Of a DNA stretch of 64,000 nt, positions 43,991 through 51,969 are shown one piece after another. Source of the DNA: DATFVJ01 sp963727015 (GTDB lineage Bacteria > Actinomycetota > Actinomycetes > Streptosporangiales > Streptosporangiaceae); contig CAVSEV010000011.1 in the NCBI GenBank assembly GCA_963727015.1, positions 682,001 to 746,000 on the forward strand, written 5' to 3'. The notes below the pieces were generated by a model, which saw nothing but the letters and a program-made list of their open reading frames with translations, had not been told where the DNA came from and ran no database searches. Every line of letters begins with the position of its first letter. Position 1 is the stretch's first letter. A program made the translations under genes and the position numbers.

Positions 43991-44301
43991 AGTGGCGGCA
44001 CCAGCATGGTTCACCAAGGAGCTGCCATGGTCAGATGGCCGCACAACACGCGGACATTTGGCCGCCTTAGCGGTGGACATCTGGCGGCGCGGGCCGACCG
44101 GTTCCCACTCGCCCGCTGGCCGCGCGTACGGGCACCACAGCAGGTCATGGCCCAGGCGGAGCGGGCCTCGTGCAGTCCGCGCCGCGAGGAGGGGGGATCG
44201 ACCGGCAGCGGCGCCGGATGCCCCGCCCGCTTGGGCGGCAGCATCGGGACGCCGCACGGCGTGTCGGCCGAACTGTGTTTCAGTCTCCAGCGGGCCTGAG
44301 C

Positions 44302-45033
44302 TCATCCTGGTCTTTGAGCGTTCCGGCCGTGACGCTCCGCTAAGCGGACACTGACACTTTCGCAGATCTTGCTACGCCCTATGGTGCAGGCGGTGGCGGA
44401 TGGCGAGGGCGACGGCACCGGCCGTGTGGCCGCCAAGGCGACCGTTCGCGCAGCACCTCGTCCAGCCTGGCCGCGCTGGCGCCAGGCGTCGTGATCGGCA
44501 GCCGCTTCCACGCCGGGTAAGAGGCAGGTGCTGCGGGCTCGCAGCGTGCCGTTCATGTCCTGGTGAAGAGGAGACGTAGTCCTATGGACGCCGGACCTCT
44601 GCCTCTTCCGGAGCCGGCCTTTGCCTCTTCTGGGAGCCGGTGACAGGGCGGAGCATCCTTCTCCGTCCGGGGACTTGGCCTCCTCGTATTTCTGGGCTGC
44701 AGCGAGCAGGTACGTGCCCTCGACCTCCGCGACTTCGAGCAATTCGGGCGGGTCCTTCTTGTCCGGCGTGGCCTCCTTGTCCGGCAGGGCGAGCCCCGCG
44801 TAGCAGCAGTCCAGCCAGACGATCCGCCTGTGAGAGTCTGCGTTACGGATGACCTCGGCCAGTTGCTGCCACGGGACAGTCTGGCTCCTGTCCCTTCCGG
44901 TGGCTTCGGGAAGGGCGAGCAGGAGCCCGTCCTTCTTGTCGTAAAGGCCATGCCCCGCGAAGTAGACAAGCAGCGTGCGGAGCCGACCCGGCCGACAAAG
45001 CCGAGGTCTACGGGCAGCTGGGCCTGACGCTCA
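44302..45033 (-). pseudogene. Caspase-like (peptidase C14) relic, 5'-truncated
   Basis: The minus frame, open from about 45033, encodes LRTLLVYFAGHGLYDKKDGL, with the catalytic His of the caspase fold (Y-F-A-G-H-G). It continues to WQQLAEVIRNADSHRRIVWLDCCYAG, with the catalytic Cys (D-C-C-Y-A-G), and then LLEVAEVEGTYLLAAAQKYEEAKSPDGEG. These are the two hallmarks of bacterial caspase-family proteases, including the EACC1-type found in actinobacteria. The N-terminal strand and any start codon are missing: no ATG, GTG or TTG precedes the homology before an upstream TGA. The usual F-T-x-x-L helix after the active site is also lost. Both catalytic residues survive, but the gene cannot make a full protein. 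Confidence 0.72.
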
Positions 45034-45102
45034 CCTACGACCCCGCCGCTAAGCGGGTGAAGGCAGAGGCCAGGCCAGGGTCGATCATGTACGTAGGAAC
45101 GT

Positions 45103-45186
45103 GTCCGAGGGGGGACTTGAACCCCCATGCCCTTTACGGGCACTAGCACCTCAAGCTAGCGCGTCTGCCTATTCCGCCACCCGGAC
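45103..45186 (-). tRNA. tRNA-Leu (anticodon GAG)
   Basis: On the minus strand the acceptor GTCCGGG pairs with CTCGGAC. There is a long variable arm (tgcccgtaaagggca) as expected for leucine and a T-arm with GGTTCAAGTCC. The anticodon loop ctTGAGgt holds GAG. No integrase is adjacent, although gene relics lie on its 3' side. Confidence 0.95.
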
Positions 45187-45374
45187 CTGTGCCGCAGCGC
45201 TGCCCATGTCGCGTCGGCCGCATCACGATAGCAAATCTAGGGCCTTCCGGCGAAGGTCAGGGTGATCCCCCCGGCTGACCGGCGGACCCAGGGTGAGATC
45301 GTGGCCGGAAGGAGTCTCGAGACAGCGGCGAGGCAACATGCTTCGCAGCCGCAGGCGACAGTCATGGAGGGATC

Positions 45375-46694
45375 GTGTCCGGACATCTGGCGGCCGAGGA
45401 CGAGGTGGCCCAGCTCTGCGGCGATCTGATCCGCATTGATACCAGCAATCCGGGCGATCACTCCGGACCTGGCGAACGCACCGCTGCGGAGTATGTCGCC
45501 GCCCGGCTTGCCGAGGCCGGCCTTGAGCCGCAGATCTTCGAGTCCCACCCCAAGCGCGCCAGCGTTGTGGCAAGGATCGAGGGCGCTGACTCCACCCGGC
45601 CAGCACTGCTCGTGCACGGTCACCTCGACGTGGTACCTGCCGACCCAGGTGATTGGCAGGTGCACCCGTTCTCCGGCGAGATCACCGGCGGCTGCGTCTG
45701 GGGCCGCGGCGCAGTGGACATGAAGGACATGGATGCGATGATCCTTGCGGTGATCCGCCAGCGGCTACGCCAGGGCCGCCGTCCACCTCGCGACCTCGTG
45801 CTGGCCTTCCTTGCCGACGAGGAGGCGGGAGGTGCGTGGGGCGCCCGCTGGCTGGTTGACAACCATCCGGACCTCTTCGCAGGCTGCACGGAGGCGATCG
45901 GTGAGGTCGGCGGCTTCAGCTACACCCTGCACGGCCCGTCCGGGCCGCAGCGGCTCTACCTGCTTCAGACGGCTGAAAAGGGGATGGCATGGCTGCGGCT
46001 GACAGCGCGCGGAACCGCGGGCCACGGTTCCATGCTTAACGACGACAACGCGGTCACCGAGCTGGCAGAGGCGATCGCTCGCGTGGGCAGGCACGAGTTC
46101 GGAATCCGCCTCACGCCGACCGTGCAGGCGTTCCTCGAGCAGGCCGCGAACGTTCTCGAGGTGGAGTTCAGCCCCGACCATTGTCAGGAAATATTGGACA
46201 AACTAGGCGCGATTTCACGCATCACGGGTGCGACCCTGCGGAATACAACTAACCCGACAATGCTGCGCGCTGGGTATAAAGTCAATGTTATACCACAGGT
46301 CGCCTCGGCCGAGGTGGACGGACGTTTCCTGCCCGGGTACGAGGAGGAGTTCCTGGCCGAGCTTGATGGCTTGCTCGGTCCCGGTATTCGACGTGAGTTC
46401 GTCCATCGCGACATTGCGTTGGAGACTACTTTCGACGGCGAGCTGGTCGCGGCCATGAGCGGAGCGCTGCTGGCCGAGGACCCCGCAGCCAGGGTAGTTC
46501 CGTACTGCCTGTCTGGCGGTACTGACGCCAAGTCGTTCGCCAGGCTCGGTATCCGGTGCTTCGGGTTCGCGCCACTCAGGCTTCCATCTGATCTGGATTT
46601 TTCCGGAATGTTCCATGGCGTAGATGAGCGTGTTCCGGTTGAAGCCCTCCGTTTCGGGGTTCGTGTTCTCGACCAATTCCTTGATCAATGTTAG
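45375..46694 (+). CDS. M20-family metallopeptidase
   Basis: This 439-residue zinc hydrolase has LLVHGHLDVVPADP (metal His plus Asp), GRGAVDMKDMDAMIL (bridging Asp), FLADEEAGGAWGARWL (catalytic Glu and metal Glu), a dimerization domain with TARGTAGHGSMLND, and a C-terminal metal His in GIRCFGFAP/FHGVDERVP. It fits the ArgE/DapE/CPG2-like M20 group that releases amino acids from dipeptides or N-acyl compounds. The start is a GTG with GGAGG 7 bases upstream. It stands alone between tRNA-Leu and the LPXTG gene. Confidence 0.92.
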   Translation: MSGHLAAEDEVAQLCGDLIRIDTSNPGDHSGPGERTAAEYVAARLAEAGLEPQIFESHPKRASVVARIEGADSTRPALLVHGHLDVVPADPGDWQVHPFSGEITGGCVWGRGAVDMKDMDAMILAVIRQRLRQGRRPPRDLVLAFLADEEAGGAWGARWLVDNHPDLFAGCTEAIGEVGGFSYTLHGPSGPQRLYLLQTAEKGMAWLRLTARGTAGHGSMLNDDNAVTELAEAIARVGRHEFGIRLTPTVQAFLEQAANVLEVEFSPDHCQEILDKLGAISRITGATLRNTTNPTMLRAGYKVNVIPQVASAEVDGRFLPGYEEEFLAELDGLLGPGIRREFVHRDIALETTFDGELVAAMSGALLAEDPAARVVPYCLSGGTDAKSFARLGIRCFGFAPLRLPSDLDFSGMFHGVDERVPVEALRFGVRVLDQFLDQC

Positions 46695-46769
46695 CCGTTC
46701 GTACGAGGTCAGGACACTAGCGTCACTCGGGCGCGATAATCACCACACGTTAATTTGTTGAATTTCTCG

Positions 46770-47046
46770 ACTGTGTCTACCTAACCGTGTTATCGTGACT
46801 CTCTGTACAGAATCGGTTACGCCAACGAACCCCCAGGGTTGGCTACCGGAGATTTCCCAGGAGGGTCGCAGGTGGGAGCTCTACCGACGCAGGGACTGTC
46901 GAGCGGGTCCTCCGGCGCGCGCTGATGTCGGCGGCTACGGGCGCGACATCAGCACTCCGAGCCGCCGGAAGCCGCGCGCGCGACGCGCGCCGGTGACTGC
47001 GGCCAGCAGGCAAATCCCAAACCCCTACACGAACGCAGGTATCCAC
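46770..47046 (+). other. Long structured 5' leader of the LPXTG gene
   Basis: About 250 bases with several inverted repeats precede the ATG. GCCAAC/GTTGGC enclose gaaccccc at about 46816-46841. GCTGATGTCG pairs with CGACATCAGC at about 46921-46954. A CGCGCGCG/CGCGCG run follows. This could be a folded untranslated leader, but the sequence did not match the c-di-AMP (ydaO) riboswitch motifs I know. Confidence 0.35.
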
Positions 47047-47334
47047 ATGAGTAAATTCGCCTGGCCCAAACGCATGGCCAAAATCGCCATGCTGACCACC
47101 GTGTTCGCCGCCGGCGGCACCGGGATCGCGCTCGCCAGTGGGATGGCGAGTGGTGACGGCGGCGTCCCGGCCGGCAACCACACTCCGGTCTTAAGTCGGT
47201 CAGATCAGGGCGGTCCGTTCGGTGGCGGCAGCCAGTCGGGCGGCTTCAGTGAGTACGGCCAATACGGTTACAAGCAGGGCAATGACCACCAGTCGTCAGG
47301 CGGCCGCTACACGGTGGTAATCGGCCTCGGTCAT

Positions 47335-47900
47335 CGCGGGAGCAAGCCTTGCCATAAGGGCCACGACGGCGGTTACGCCAGCGACTACGGCACCGTGGTG
47401 ACCAGCGTGCACCACGCCAGCCGGCCGTGCCGCAAGGGCCACGACGGCGGTTACGCCAGCGACTACGGCACCGTGGTGACCAGCGTGCACCACGCCAGCC
47501 AAGCCGTGCCGCAAGGGCCACGACGGCGGTTACGCCGGCGACTACGGCACCGTGGTGACCAGCGTGCACCACGCCAGCAAGCCGTGCCGCAAGGGCCACG
47601 ACGGCGGTTACGCCGGCGACTACGGCACCGTCGTGACCGGGGTGCACCACGCCAGCAAGCCGTGCCGCAAGGGCCACGACGGCGGTTACGCCGGCGACTA
47701 CGGCACCGTCGTGACCGGGGTGCACCACGCCAGCAAGCCGTGCCGCAAGGGCCACGACGGCGGTTACGCCGGCGACTACGGCACCGTCGTGACCGGGGTG
47801 CACCACGCCAGCAAGCCCTGCCGCAAGGGCCACGACGGCGGTTACGCCGGCGACTACGGCACCGTCGTGACCGGGGTGCACCACGCCAGCAAGCCCTGCC
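47335..47900 (+). repeat. 78-bp coding tandem repeat
   Basis: Seven copies of a 78-bp unit (cacgccagcaagccgtgccg ...) encode the 26-residue Cys/His repeats. Copies 4-7 are almost identical at DNA level, which suggests recent expansion. The copy junction near 47500 carries the extra base. Confidence 0.95.
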
Positions 47901-48106
47901 GCAAGGGCCACGGCATTGACTACCGGCGCACCGTGATCACCACCGTGATAACCAGCGTGCAGCACAGCAGCAAGCCGTGCCGCAGGGGCCACAGCTACGT
48001 CGTTACCGCCACTTCACGACACGGCAGCAAGCCGTGCCACAAGCGCCACAGCAACAGCTATGGCCAGCCAAATGACAACAACCACACGCCCACCGGAACA
48101 GTCGAC

Positions 48107-48169
48107 GCCGGAAACCAGTTCCAGCACGCCGGAAACCAGTTCCAGCACGCCGGAAACCAGTTCCAGCAG
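48107..48169 (+). repeat. 21-bp tandem repeat, three copies
   Basis: Three copies of cgccggaaaccagttccagc(a) encode AGNQFQH repeats ahead of the LPXTG signal. Confidence 0.9.
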
Positions 48170-48364
48170 GGCCTGCCGCAGAGCCAGCAGACCGAGCTTT
48201 CGTCCTACACGGTCGGCAGCGGGCTTCCGACCACCGGCGCCGACATCACCGGCCTGCTGGCGGTGGCGGGCCTTGCTACGGCTTTCGGCTCAGGCGCGCT
48301 CTTCATGACCAGGCGCCGCAGGACGTCCATGAAGCTGCGCCGTGCGAGGACTTCGCTCCGCTAA

Positions 48365-48718
48365 CTGCTCGAGAGGCCGCGGACTCGCAAGACTACGGGC
48401 TCGCAAGGGTCTCGCAAGGATGCAGACGCTCTGGTCGTCGCCCGAGGTGGTGACGCCGCGGCTCAGTCGCCGCGCTGTGGTGGGCGGCGGGAGCCGTTGC
48501 CTATGAACGCTTTGCCCGTCCCGGGTGTGCGCGGCCAGGGACGGGCAAAGCCCTGTCTGCAGCCTCCCGGTCCCGGACGGCGCAGGTTCCGCGAAAGAAA
48601 GTCGGCGCAGCACCCTCACCCGAATCGGCGCCACAGAAGTCACCACCAGGCGGGAGACATGGCCCGGCGGCCCATGTCACGGTGGCACCTTGGTAGCCGT
48701 GTACGGGGCACTGCGAGG
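48365..48718. other. Convergent intergenic region
   Basis: About 350 bp between the LPXTG and DUF5703 genes. Just after the LPXTG stop, near-repeats of actcgcaag/gctcgcaag occur at 48380-48420. No gene was recognised. Confidence 0.4.
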
Positions 48719-48904
48719 TCACATGGTGCGGACCGGGCGTATGATCCTGCGCCGCAGGGTCGCTTTCCTGCTGCCGTCCGCGAACAGCAGGAGACGGGTT
48801 AGCTCCCAATCGCCGTACTCCGCGTGATCCGTCAGGATCTTCCGTGCGGCATCGCGGGACAAGTCGCGCGGCAGGTACACGACGAGGTAGGAGTACTGGT
48901 TCAT
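48719..48904 (-). CDS. DUF5703 family small protein
   Basis: This 61-residue protein reads YSYLVVYLPRDLSRDAARKILTDHAEYGDWELTRLLLFADGSRKATLRRRIIR. It matches the small actinomycete DUF5703 family, whose pattern is R/Y-L-P-R-x-x-S-R-x-A-A-R-x-x-L-T-x-H-A-E-Y-G-x-W-E-L. Function is unknown. Family members are encoded near house-keeping genes in many actinomycetes. It is divergent from topA. Confidence 0.85.
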   Translation of the reverse strand: MNQYSYLVVYLPRDLSRDAARKILTDHAEYGDWELTRLLLFADGSRKATLRRRIIRPVRTM

Positions 48905-49166
48905 CGAATCTCATTCTGCGCACTTGGCGCGGCCGCGCAAACCTCTGCCGCAATGCGGGTAACGTCACCTCGTCTGGACTGCGGCGGTCGCGGCCCGCTG
49001 GCGGTGGGCCCGGCCGGGACGTACCCTGCAGCCCGGAAGGTTACAGGACCATAACAGCAACAGCGGCGGCAGAGGTGGACCGGGCCGCGCGGTGGCGACA
49101 CACTGTGACGGCGTACTGAGGTGGGCCGTACGCAGCCATCCCAGCTGGATGTGAGGATTAGCGAGG
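48905..49166. other. Divergent promoter region of DUF5703 gene and topA
   Basis: These 262 bp separate two divergent genes. No clear -35/-10 pair was found. Confidence 0.3.
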
Positions 49167-51908
49167 GTGCCAGATAGTAAACGGGGTGCCGCAGGCGGCG
49201 CCAAGCTCGGGACCCGGCTTGTCATCGTCGAGTCTCCGGCCAAGGCCAGGACGATCGCCGGGTATCTGGGCCGGGGCTACGTGGTTGAGTCGAGCATCGG
49301 CCATATCCGCGACCTGCCCGACAAGGCGGCTGACATACCGGCGAAGTACAAAAAGGAGCCGTGGGCACGGCTCGGCGTCAACGTGGACGCCGGGTTCGAA
49401 CCCCTGTACGTGGTGAACCCCGACAAGAAACAACAGGTCGGCAAGCTGCGGAAACTGCTCGGCGAAGCGGACGAGCTGTTGCTCGCCACGGACGAGGACC
49501 GTGAAGGCGAGGCGATCGCATGGCATCTGCTTGAGGTGCTCAAGCCGAAGGTGCCCGCCCGCAGGATGGTCTTCCACGAGATCACTCCCGAGGCAATCGC
49601 TACGGCTGTCGCCAGCCCGCGTGAGCTCAACCAGGGGCTGGTGGACGCGCAGGAGACCCGGCGCATCCTGGACCGGCTGTACGGATATGAGGTCTCGCCG
49701 GTGCTGTGGAAGAAGGTCATGCCCAAGTTGTCGGCAGGCCGCGTTCAATCGGTCGCTACCCGCCTCGTCGTGGAGCGCGAGCGGGAGCGGATCGCGTTCC
49801 GGTCGGCGAGTTACTGGGATCTTGAGGCGGTTTTCGGCAGCCGTCGTAGCGACGCCGAGCCGCCGGAGTTCCCTGCCACGCTCGTCACTCTCGATGGCCG
49901 GCGCGTTGCGCAGGGCCGGGATTTCTCCCCGGCCGCACAACTGAAGACCGCCGATGCCGTTCATCTTGACGAAGCGGACGCGGCGGGACTCGCCCAGCGG
50001 CTCACAAAGGCGGATTTCACGGTCCGTTCAGTGGAAAGAAAGCCGTACCGGCGCTCACCGTACGCGCCCTTCAGGACGACGACGCTTCAGCAGGAGGCGT
50101 CACGCAAACTCGGCTTTTCGGCCAAGTACACGATGTCCGTTGCCCAGCGGCTCTACGAGAACGGGCACATCACCTACATGCGGACCGACAGCATCCAGCT
50201 GTCCGAGACAGCAATCGCCGCAGCCCGCGCGCAAGCGAGGCATCTATTCGGCGCCGAATACATACCGGACGCACCGCGCGTCTACACAAGCAAGGTCAAG
50301 AATGCCCAGGAGGCGCACGAGGCGATCCGCCCAGCCGGCGACGAGTTCGCCACTCCCTCGGCCAGCAGGCTCACTGGCGACGAGTTCCGGCTGTACGAAC
50401 TGGTCTGGAAACGCACGGTTGCCTCGCAGATGAAGGACGCCGTCGGCGAGTCGGTGTCCGTCCGGGTCGCCGGGCGGTCGAACGCGGGGGAGGATGCCGA
50501 GTTCGGCGCCTCCGGGAAGGTCATCACCTTCCATGGATTCCTGAAGGCATACGTCGAGGATGCCGACGATCCCGACACCGACCGCGAGGACACGCAGCAC
50601 CGCCTGCCGCCCCTTGCGGAGAATGACCCGCTGGCCGTTGTCAGCCTCGCCCCGGCCGGGCACAGCACCCGGCCACCCGCCAGGTACACCGAGGCGACCC
50701 TGGTCAAGGAACTAGAGGACAGGGAGATCGGCAGGCCATCCACCTACGCGTCCATAATCGGCACAATCCTGGATCGCGGCTATGTTTTCCGCAAGGGCAC
50801 GGCCCTTGTTCCGTCGTTCCTCGCGTTTGCCGTGGTCACGCTACTCGAACGGCACTTCGGGCACCTGGTCGACTATGACTTCACCGCCCGGATGGAAGAC
50901 GTCCTCGACGAGATCGCGCGTGGCGAGGCGGCCCGGGTGCCTTGGCTGCGCCGCTTCTATTTCGGCGAGAACGGCGCCAGCGGCGAGGAAGGGCTGAAGG
51001 ATCTGGTCAGCGACCTCGGTGACATTGACGCGAGGGATGTGAGCTCGTTCCCGCTGGAGGGAACGCCCATCGTCGTGCGGGTCGGCAGGTACGGCCCTTA
51101 CCTGGAGCGCGATGGGGAGCGGGTAAACGTTCCCGAGGGCACTGCGCCCGACGAACTGACCCCGGAGCGGGCCGAGGAGCTTTTCGCGCAGCCGAGCGGG
51201 GAGCGGCAACTGGGGACCGATCCGGCCACGGGGCGAACCATCGTGGCAAAGGTCGGCCGCTACGGGCCCTACGTGACCGAGATACTCGACTCGGCGGCCG
51301 ATGGCGCTGGCGACAAGCCTGCCACGGCAGCCGGGAAGCCCGCCACGGCGGCCGCGAAGCCCGCTAGGGGAAAGGGCGCCAAGGCGCGGCCGGCCAAAGC
51401 GACGGCGGCGAAACCACGGGCGGCTTCGCTGCTGAAGACGATGACGCTCGATACGGTGACGCTGCAGGACGCACTGCGGCTGCTTACGCTGCCGCGGGTG
51501 CTCGGTGAACTGGATGGCGAGCAGGTCACCGTGCAGAACGGGCGTTACGGGCCCTATGTGAAGAAGGGCTCCGACAGCCGGTCACTTGATAGCGAGGAGC
51601 AACTGTTCACGCTGACCCTCGCGGCGGCGAAGGATCTGTTCGCCCAGCCGAAGACGCGTGGCCGGCGTAGCGGCGCCGCCGCGCCGCCGCTGCGTGAGCT
51701 TGGAGATGATCCGGCGACAGGTACGGCGCTTGTGATCAAGTCAGGCCGCTTCGGTCCGTATGTGACGGACGGGCAGACCAATGCATCACTGCGGAAGGGC
51801 GACGAGGTCGAGTCGATCACCCTCCAGCGTGCCGCCGAGTTGCTGGCAGACCGGCGGGCGGCTGCGCCTGCGGTGCGTCGCGGTAGGTCGCGGGCCTCTT
51901 CGGGATAA
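49167..51908 (+). CDS. topA: DNA topoisomerase I
   Basis: This 913-residue type IA topoisomerase relaxes negative supercoils. The TOPRIM domain opens with LVIVESPAKARTIAGYLG (catalytic Glu) and carries ATDEDREGEAIAWHL (D-x-D). The active-site Tyr lies in GHITYMRTDS. The C terminus has several repeated beta-domains of the form VAKVGRYGPYV / VQNGRYGPYVKKG / VIKSGRFGPYVTDG. Between them is a Lys/Ala-rich stretch (KPARGKGAKARPAKATAAKP) typical of actinobacterial TopA, which lacks the zinc fingers of the E. coli enzyme. The start is GTG. It is followed at 61 bp by the MFS-tmk gene. Confidence 0.97.
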   Translation: MPDSKRGAAGGAKLGTRLVIVESPAKARTIAGYLGRGYVVESSIGHIRDLPDKAADIPAKYKKEPWARLGVNVDAGFEPLYVVNPDKKQQVGKLRKLLGEADELLLATDEDREGEAIAWHLLEVLKPKVPARRMVFHEITPEAIATAVASPRELNQGLVDAQETRRILDRLYGYEVSPVLWKKVMPKLSAGRVQSVATRLVVERERERIAFRSASYWDLEAVFGSRRSDAEPPEFPATLVTLDGRRVAQGRDFSPAAQLKTADAVHLDEADAAGLAQRLTKADFTVRSVERKPYRRSPYAPFRTTTLQQEASRKLGFSAKYTMSVAQRLYENGHITYMRTDSIQLSETAIAAARAQARHLFGAEYIPDAPRVYTSKVKNAQEAHEAIRPAGDEFATPSASRLTGDEFRLYELVWKRTVASQMKDAVGESVSVRVAGRSNAGEDAEFGASGKVITFHGFLKAYVEDADDPDTDREDTQHRLPPLAENDPLAVVSLAPAGHSTRPPARYTEATLVKELEDREIGRPSTYASIIGTILDRGYVFRKGTALVPSFLAFAVVTLLERHFGHLVDYDFTARMEDVLDEIARGEAARVPWLRRFYFGENGASGEEGLKDLVSDLGDIDARDVSSFPLEGTPIVVRVGRYGPYLERDGERVNVPEGTAPDELTPERAEELFAQPSGERQLGTDPATGRTIVAKVGRYGPYVTEILDSAADGAGDKPATAAGKPATAAAKPARGKGAKARPAKATAAKPRAASLLKTMTLDTVTLQDALRLLTLPRVLGELDGEQVTVQNGRYGPYVKKGSDSRSLDSEEQLFTLTLAAAKDLFAQPKTRGRRSGAAAPPLRELGDDPATGTALVIKSGRFGPYVTDGQTNASLRKGDEVESITLQRAAELLADRRAAAPAVRRGRSRASSG

Positions 51909-51969
51909 CGGACGGTACGCTCTGACCGGAACCCCGGTGCCCGCTTGATCTCATCGATACGGTGGCGCA

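Larger units (their letters stand above)
47047..48364 (+). pseudogene. LPXTG-anchored Cys/His repeat surface protein with one frameshift
   Basis: A signal peptide (KIAMLTTVFAAGGTGIALASG) is followed by a Gly-rich region and then seven near-identical 26-residue repeats (SKPCRKGHDGGYAGDYGTVV-type), each with one Cys and several His. A divergent tail and a sorting signal come next: LPTTG, a membrane helix (LLAVAGLATAFGSGALFM) and RRRR. After the second repeat an extra C (gccagcCaagcc instead of gccagcaagcc, near 47500) shifts the frame, and the rest continues in the next frame to 48364. Without that base the protein has about 439 residues. The repetitive site makes an assembly or sequencing error plausible. 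Confidence 0.8.

Noticed and set aside
43886..44299. A 137-residue plus-strand protein gene
   Set aside because: Only the DUF2637 fragment is recognisable; the rest has no motif, no ribosome site and mixed third-position composition.
46795..47046. c-di-AMP (ydaO-type) riboswitch
   Set aside because: Leader is structured, but the conserved GGGGACCC and CCGAAUCCGUCAGCUAACC-type motifs are not present.
47335..47900. CRISPR array
   Set aside because: The 78-bp units are directly adjacent without variable spacers and encode protein repeats.
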